NCBI GenBank assembly: GCA_023807065.1
Contig: JAJJLU010004650.1
Coordinates: 1 to 10,768 of the forward strand
Length of the DNA stretch: 10,768 nt
Source: Isotricha intestinalis
Lineage: Eukaryota; Ciliophora; Litostomatea; Vestibuliferida; Isotrichidae
Direction: 5' to 3'
The notes under the pieces are model-generated. The model was given only the letters and a program-made list of their open reading frames with translations, was not told the DNA's origin and ran no database searches. Shown piece after piece: positions 7,571-10,768 of the stretch. Positions within the stretch are counted from its first letter, which is position 1. Each line of letters opens with the position of its first letter. The translations under genes were made by a program, and so were the position numbers.

Positions 7571-9133
7571 TTAAAATTTGTTTTCACCTAAAGGATCCAT
7601 GGGTGAAATTTTTTGGTGATCATAATATTCAACAACTTGTCTAGGAACTTCTTCAAGAACTTGTTCAGCTAATTTCACTCCATCATTTTTAAAATCTTCA
7701 AAAGGAACAAATTGAACTAAATCTCTATCAGCTTTTCTTTGATTTTTATCAAATAAAGGATTCTCATCAGCATCTAAAATATCCATATTTCCAAAAGGTC
7801 CATTTCCAATACCAACAATAATAACACTAATAGGCAAAAAACTTGCTTCAACTAAAGCATCAATGGTTTCTCTCATATCACCAATTTGACCATCTGTTAA
7901 TATCATTAATATATTATAATTCATAGTTTTCCCTTGACTTAACTCATCTTTAACTGTGTTATTTAAAGTATTAATTAAAGGAGCAAAATATGTAGGACCT
8001 GAAAATCTTAATTTAGGAACCTTTTCTCTATATAATTTTAATATATTATCAATTGAATTTACTTCTGGATTATTTTGATTTCCATTTAAAGCAAAACAAT
8101 GTAAATAAGCAGATAAACCTTCTGATTCTGCTCCATAACCATATACTGGGAATAATTGATCTGCATCATAAACTGCTAAAATATCACCACAAGATCTAAT
8201 TGCACTTTCATAATTATTTAATCTACCTGGAGCTAAATAATGAAGAGAATTTTCATTAAATGGATTTCCATTTGAACCAGTGAAATCTATTCCTATTGTT
8301 AAATTTATTTGCATTCCTCCTCTTAAAAAATCTAAGAAAGAATATACTTTTGTAATTGTTGTTTTTATTGTTGCTTCATTATTTTTAAAAGTTATTCTTT
8401 GGTCATTTGATATAAAAGTTTGTAATGGATGATTAATTTCACCTAATTTAATATTATGTAAATTATCATTTAATTCAATTGATATTAGATTATTATTAAA
8501 ATTTCCATCTGGTGCTAAAAGAACTGTTGGAATTGAAGCTTTTGAAAAAGTTATATTTGTTGCATTACCAGTTATTTCACTTCTATAAATATTATTGTTT
8601 AAAGGAGCACTTTGATTTCCTAAATGTTTAATTAAAAATGATATTCCCATTCCACTTAAATTTCCCCTTACTGAAGTTTCAAAATTTACATTTGTTTTTA
8701 AATCACTTAATCTTTGACCAGCAATTTCTAAAATAGAATTATTACTTAAATTTTTTTTTATTTTTTGTCCTCTTCCACCCATTATACTTCCTAAAGAAGT
8801 TTTAATTGTTTCGTTAATAGTACTTCCTTTAACTTGGAAACCTAAAAGTTGTTCTCTTTCAAAAAAATATTCCATCATGAAAAATTGATTGAATACTATT
8901 TCTGAATTTTTTTGAGATAAATTTTCTGTAGATGATATATTTTTTGGGTTTTGATAGTTTTTATCTTGATATACTAAAAGAGACACCGAATATTCTGTTG
9001 TATCATTTATATTTTTTAAAGTTAGAGAAAGTTTTACTTTTTCTCTTTCTGTTTCTGAAAAATTGGAATATTGATCTAAGGTTTTGTAAAAAATTATTGG
9101 ATCACGATTTACTCTTTCACTTTTGCATCCCAT
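7571..9133 (-). CDS. Copine (two C2-like domains plus copine vWA domain)
   Basis: This is a 520-residue protein, close to normal copine length (about 530-580). Residues 31-130 and 145-260 align with C2A and C2B (for example EYFFEREQLLGFQV), and 270-505 is the copine/vWA domain. The metal site is complete: Asp283-x-Thr285-x-Ser287 (DFTGSNGNP), Thr381 (GPTYFAP) and Asp414 (LTDG). Further family signatures are YDADQLFPVYGYGA, LPISVIIVGIGNGPFG and LVQFVPFEDF. Copines bind phospholipid membranes with calcium and recruit partners through the vWA domain. Here the calcium loops look degenerate: after the C2A strand ending FQV comes Lys-Gly instead of Asp-x-Asp, and C2B keeps only Asp223-Asn. The protein begins Met-Gly-Cys, suggesting N-terminal acylation, although Glu at position 6 does not fit the usual myristoylation rule. 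The ATG follows AAAAAAA and the gene has no introns. Confidence 0.95.
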   Translation of the reverse strand: MGCKSERVNRDPIIFYKTLDQYSNFSETEREKVKLSLTLKNINDTTEYSVSLLVYQDKNYQNPKNISSTENLSQKNSEIVFNQFFMMEYFFEREQLLGFQVKGSTINETIKTSLGSIMGGRGQKIKKNLSNNSILEIAGQRLSDLKTNVNFETSVRGNLSGMGISFLIKHLGNQSAPLNNNIYRSEITGNATNITFSKASIPTVLLAPDGNFNNNLISIELNDNLHNIKLGEINHPLQTFISNDQRITFKNNEATIKTTITKVYSFLDFLRGGMQINLTIGIDFTGSNGNPFNENSLHYLAPGRLNNYESAIRSCGDILAVYDADQLFPVYGYGAESEGLSAYLHCFALNGNQNNPEVNSIDNILKLYREKVPKLRFSGPTYFAPLINTLNNTVKDELSQGKTMNYNILMILTDGQIGDMRETIDALVEASFLPISVIIVGIGNGPFGNMDILDADENPLFDKNQRKADRDLVQFVPFEDFKNDGVKLAEQVLEEVPRQVVEYYDHQKISPMDPLGENKF

Positions 9134-9277
9134 TTTTTTAATGTTTTTTTTTAATTACTTTTTTTTTATTTACTTTTTAAAAAGATTTTTTTTTAAATTT
9201 ATTATTATTTTATTCTTTATTTTCATGGTTTTAAATTTTTTTTGAGAAAATATAAATAAAAATTTTTGATAAGAAAA
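9134..9277. promoter_or_regulatory. Shared divergent promoter region, 144 bp
   Basis: This spacer separates the start of the copine (minus strand) from the start of the small membrane protein (plus strand), so it must hold both leaders and probably both core promoters. It is made of long T runs on the plus strand with TATAAATAAAAA at 9251-9262, about 27 bp before the ATG at 9278, a possible TATA element for the rightward gene. Shared regulation is possible but not shown. Confidence 0.4.
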
Positions 9278-9514
9278 ATGGGAGATATTAATTCAGGAAA
9301 GAATCAAGAAATTATTAAATATATTCAAGATATTCTTATAGTTTTTAATTTTATTTTTTTTGGGTTTCTATTATTATTATATTGCAATGTAAAATGTAAT
9401 AGAAAGAAAAATTCAAAAATCAATTTCAAAAATATTGAAAATAAGAAAATAAAAGATTCAAAAGAAGAATTAATTGAAAAAAGTATTAATAATGTTGAAA
9501 TTCCTTATTCCTAA
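9278..9514 (+). CDS. Small single-pass membrane protein, 78 aa
   Basis: I place the start at the ATG at 9278, after an A-rich leader (AAGAAAA). The open frame reaches further upstream only through non-ATG codons. It ends in TAA with another in-frame TAA two codons on. Residues 1-18 are polar, residues 19-36 form one strong membrane segment (ILIVFNFIFFGFLLLLYC), and residues 37-78 are a Lys/Asn/Glu-rich tail beginning KCNRKKNSK. The positive charge after the helix predicts that the C-terminal tail faces the cytosol. Cys36 and Cys40 at the inner membrane face could be acylated. No signal peptide cleavage is expected. It diverges from the copine, and a membrane-bound partner for it is conceivable but unsupported. 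I know no family that it matches. Confidence 0.7.
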   Translation: MGDINSGKNQEIIKYIQDILIVFNFIFFGFLLLLYCNVKCNRKKNSKINFKNIENKKIKDSKEELIEKSINNVEIPYS

Positions 9515-9616
9515 ACTTAAAGTTATTTATTAGAAGAATCTTTTATCAATTATTATTCCTTATTTTTGCTTTAATATAATTAATTATAAAAATAAATAAA
9601 TATAAAATAAAAGTAA

Positions 9617-9721
9617 TTAATTATATATATTGAAGTAAGTGTGAGAGCATATGCCATGGAAATGCGAGAAAAATTTGAATATTCTCTTTTTATTTTTTTT
9701 GTGAGATCTTTTAAGAAATAA
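9617..9721 (+). pseudogene. Coding-like island, 34 codons, product unknown
   Basis: The open frame lies between a TAA at 9614-9616 and a TAA at 9719-9721. About 37 bases from 9632 to 9668 are close to half G+C, far above the surrounding sequence. The frame reads IEVSVRAYAMEMREKFEYS and then a Phe/Leu-rich run. ATG occurs in frame at 9656 and 9662, but a 20-codon product from there has no recognisable signal or domain. It may be a remnant exon of a decayed gene. A small structured RNA is an alternative because G+C islands in AT-rich genomes often mark RNA genes. I recognise neither. Confidence 0.3.
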
Positions 9722-10386
9722 AATATTCGTTGATACAACAAAACAAAAAGAAAGTTTTAGTTTTCTTAGATAATTATTATAAAGTCAAATAATCTTGAAA
9801 GACTTCAAAAGATTTAACAAATTTAATTTTTCATATTATTTCCTTGTTCAAAGAGAAAATTTGTGTAAAATAAGAATAAAAAGATGTTTTATTAAAATAA
9901 TAATTGAATTACTGAAAGTTTGGAATTTGAATTTGAATATGATAAGATTAAGATAAAATAATAATCATTATCAATTTATATAAACAACTTTCATGAATAT
10001 AAAATAAAAAAAATAAGAATGAGAATGGATCAATCCCTACAACATAAATAATAAAAAAAACTATATAATTTTTTATTATTTTTTATTATATAATGAATGA
10101 AGTATAGTTCTTTAAGTTAAATATATTACATAAACATTAAAAGAATTATTTATGTATTTTATAATTTTCTTGAATAATTTTAATTTATATTAAGTGATTT
10201 CTGAGGAACTTCTTTTATTTGAAAGTATTTTTTTCTTTTTAAAACATTTAAAACTTGATTAATGAATTATTATTCATTTCATTATTTTTCAACTTTTTAT
10301 TTCCATGAATTTGAGTTTTTATTTTTTTCAGAAAAAAAAATCTTAAAAATGACAAACCGAATTTTCATTAATTTCATTTTTATTCA

Positions 10387-10674
10387 TATTAAAAAAAAAT
10401 CTTGAGGTAAATTTAATTTTTATTGGAAACTTATACAATTAATATATTCTTATGTTCCTTTTATATCATTTATTTTGCTGGAAGAATCAAAAATAGCTTT
10501 TAGTATTTCTTCATTAATTTTATATTTTTCTTTTTAAAATTTTTTAATACATTTTCATTTAGCATCATAACCTCATATAATATCATTAACAAAAAATCTA
10601 GATAAAGATGGGACAAAATAATAAAAAATATAATCAAAAATTAATAAAAAAATAAACACTGGGAATAATAAAAA
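10387..10674 (-). pseudogene. Stop-interrupted coding remnant, product unknown
   Basis: One minus-strand frame stays protein-like across nearly 290 bp although cut by TGA (10575-10573), TGA (10557-10555), TAA (10536-10534), TAA (10452-10450) and TAA (10422-10420). It begins after a TAG at 10677-10675 and ends before a TGA at 10386-10384. The segments in order are a hydrophobic stretch ending FVPSLSRFFVNDII, then GYDAK, KCIKKF, then one containing NEEILKAIFDSSSKINDIKG, then EYINCISFQ and KLNLPQDFFLI. The Gly, Asp, Ala, Glu and Ser content is unlike chance frames here. Several of these stops could arise by C-to-T change from TGG or CAA, as in a decaying gene. The fragment would begin with a membrane segment. 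Its ends are ragged and the family is unknown. Confidence 0.35.
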
Positions 10675-10768
10675 CTACATATTTAAAACAAAAATTTATT
10701 ACACATATTAGGAAAAAACTTTACACATCTAAACATAAATAGACATATAAAAAATAATTTAAAATTAC

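Larger units (their letters stand above)
9515..10768. other. Gene-poor right end with decayed coding-like tracts
   Basis: No intact gene is visible in this 1.25-kb stretch. Two tracts stand out from the A/T background and are listed separately: a G+C-rich island with a short open frame at 9617-9721 (+), and stop-interrupted but protein-like sequence at 10387-10674 (-). Between them, about 9900-9960 reads ITESLEFEFEYDKIKIK on the plus strand, also between stops. No tRNA, rRNA or long repeat was recognised. Confidence 0.5.

Noticed and set aside
8932..9141. 69-codon plus-strand frame
   Set aside because: It is antisense to the N-terminal part of the copine gene and has no independent support.
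9266..9277. Upstream extension of the small membrane protein by four codons
   Set aside because: The extension would start at TTG, which is unlikely in a eukaryote; the ATG at 9278 has the A-rich leader expected here.
1..10768. Ciliate-type or stop-less genetic code (TAA/TAG as Gln, TGA as Trp), because several gaps read like protein when stops are recoded
   Set aside because: Six intact genes totalling about 1,780 codons contain no internal stop and use CAA or CAG for Gln and TGG for Trp. They terminate at TAA, TAG and TGA. Any AT-rich sequence looks protein-like once stops are recoded.

Overview
The window is a very AT-rich stretch of eukaryotic nuclear DNA (coding about one fifth G+C by eye, gaps lower), probably from a free-living or amoeboid protist. 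The evidence is a copine, a seven-helix receptor of the Dictyostelium cAMP-receptor-like class, A-rich leaders before most ATGs, no Shine-Dalgarno sites and wide gene spacing. The code looks standard: six intact reading frames end in TAA (four), TAG or TGA, use none of these internally, and write Gln as CAA or CAG. This argues against a ciliate-type code. An amoebozoan or an Anaeramoeba-like lineage fits best; that is inference.

Layout from left to right. 1-1463 is mostly gap with one weak 49-codon minus-strand frame. 1464-1661 (+) and 2093-2269 (-) are two convergent genes for small secreted cysteine-rich peptides with the same cysteine spacing. 2312-3547 is a gap. 3548-5683 (+) is a 711-residue orphan with an eight-ligand zinc-binding N-terminus and a helical body. 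5684-6390 is a gap holding a coding-like fragment. 6391-7428 (-) is a cAMP-receptor-like GPCR. 7571-9133 (-) is a copine. 9278-9514 (+) is a 78-residue single-pass membrane protein that diverges from the copine across a 144-bp shared spacer. 9515-10768 has no intact gene but holds two coding-like remnants.

The receptor and copine both act at membranes and lie on the same strand 142 bp apart, but nothing shows that they are co-transcribed or work together. The most interesting feature is the peptide pair. Both have a signal peptide of about 17 residues with near-identical hydrophobic cores and share C-x6-C-x3-C-x11-C-x3-C-x6-C exactly, while most other residues differ. They also share the ten bases AAATCTTATA about 40 bp upstream of the ATG. 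This looks like a diversifying family of secreted disulfide-rich effector, defence or signalling peptides; the function is unknown.
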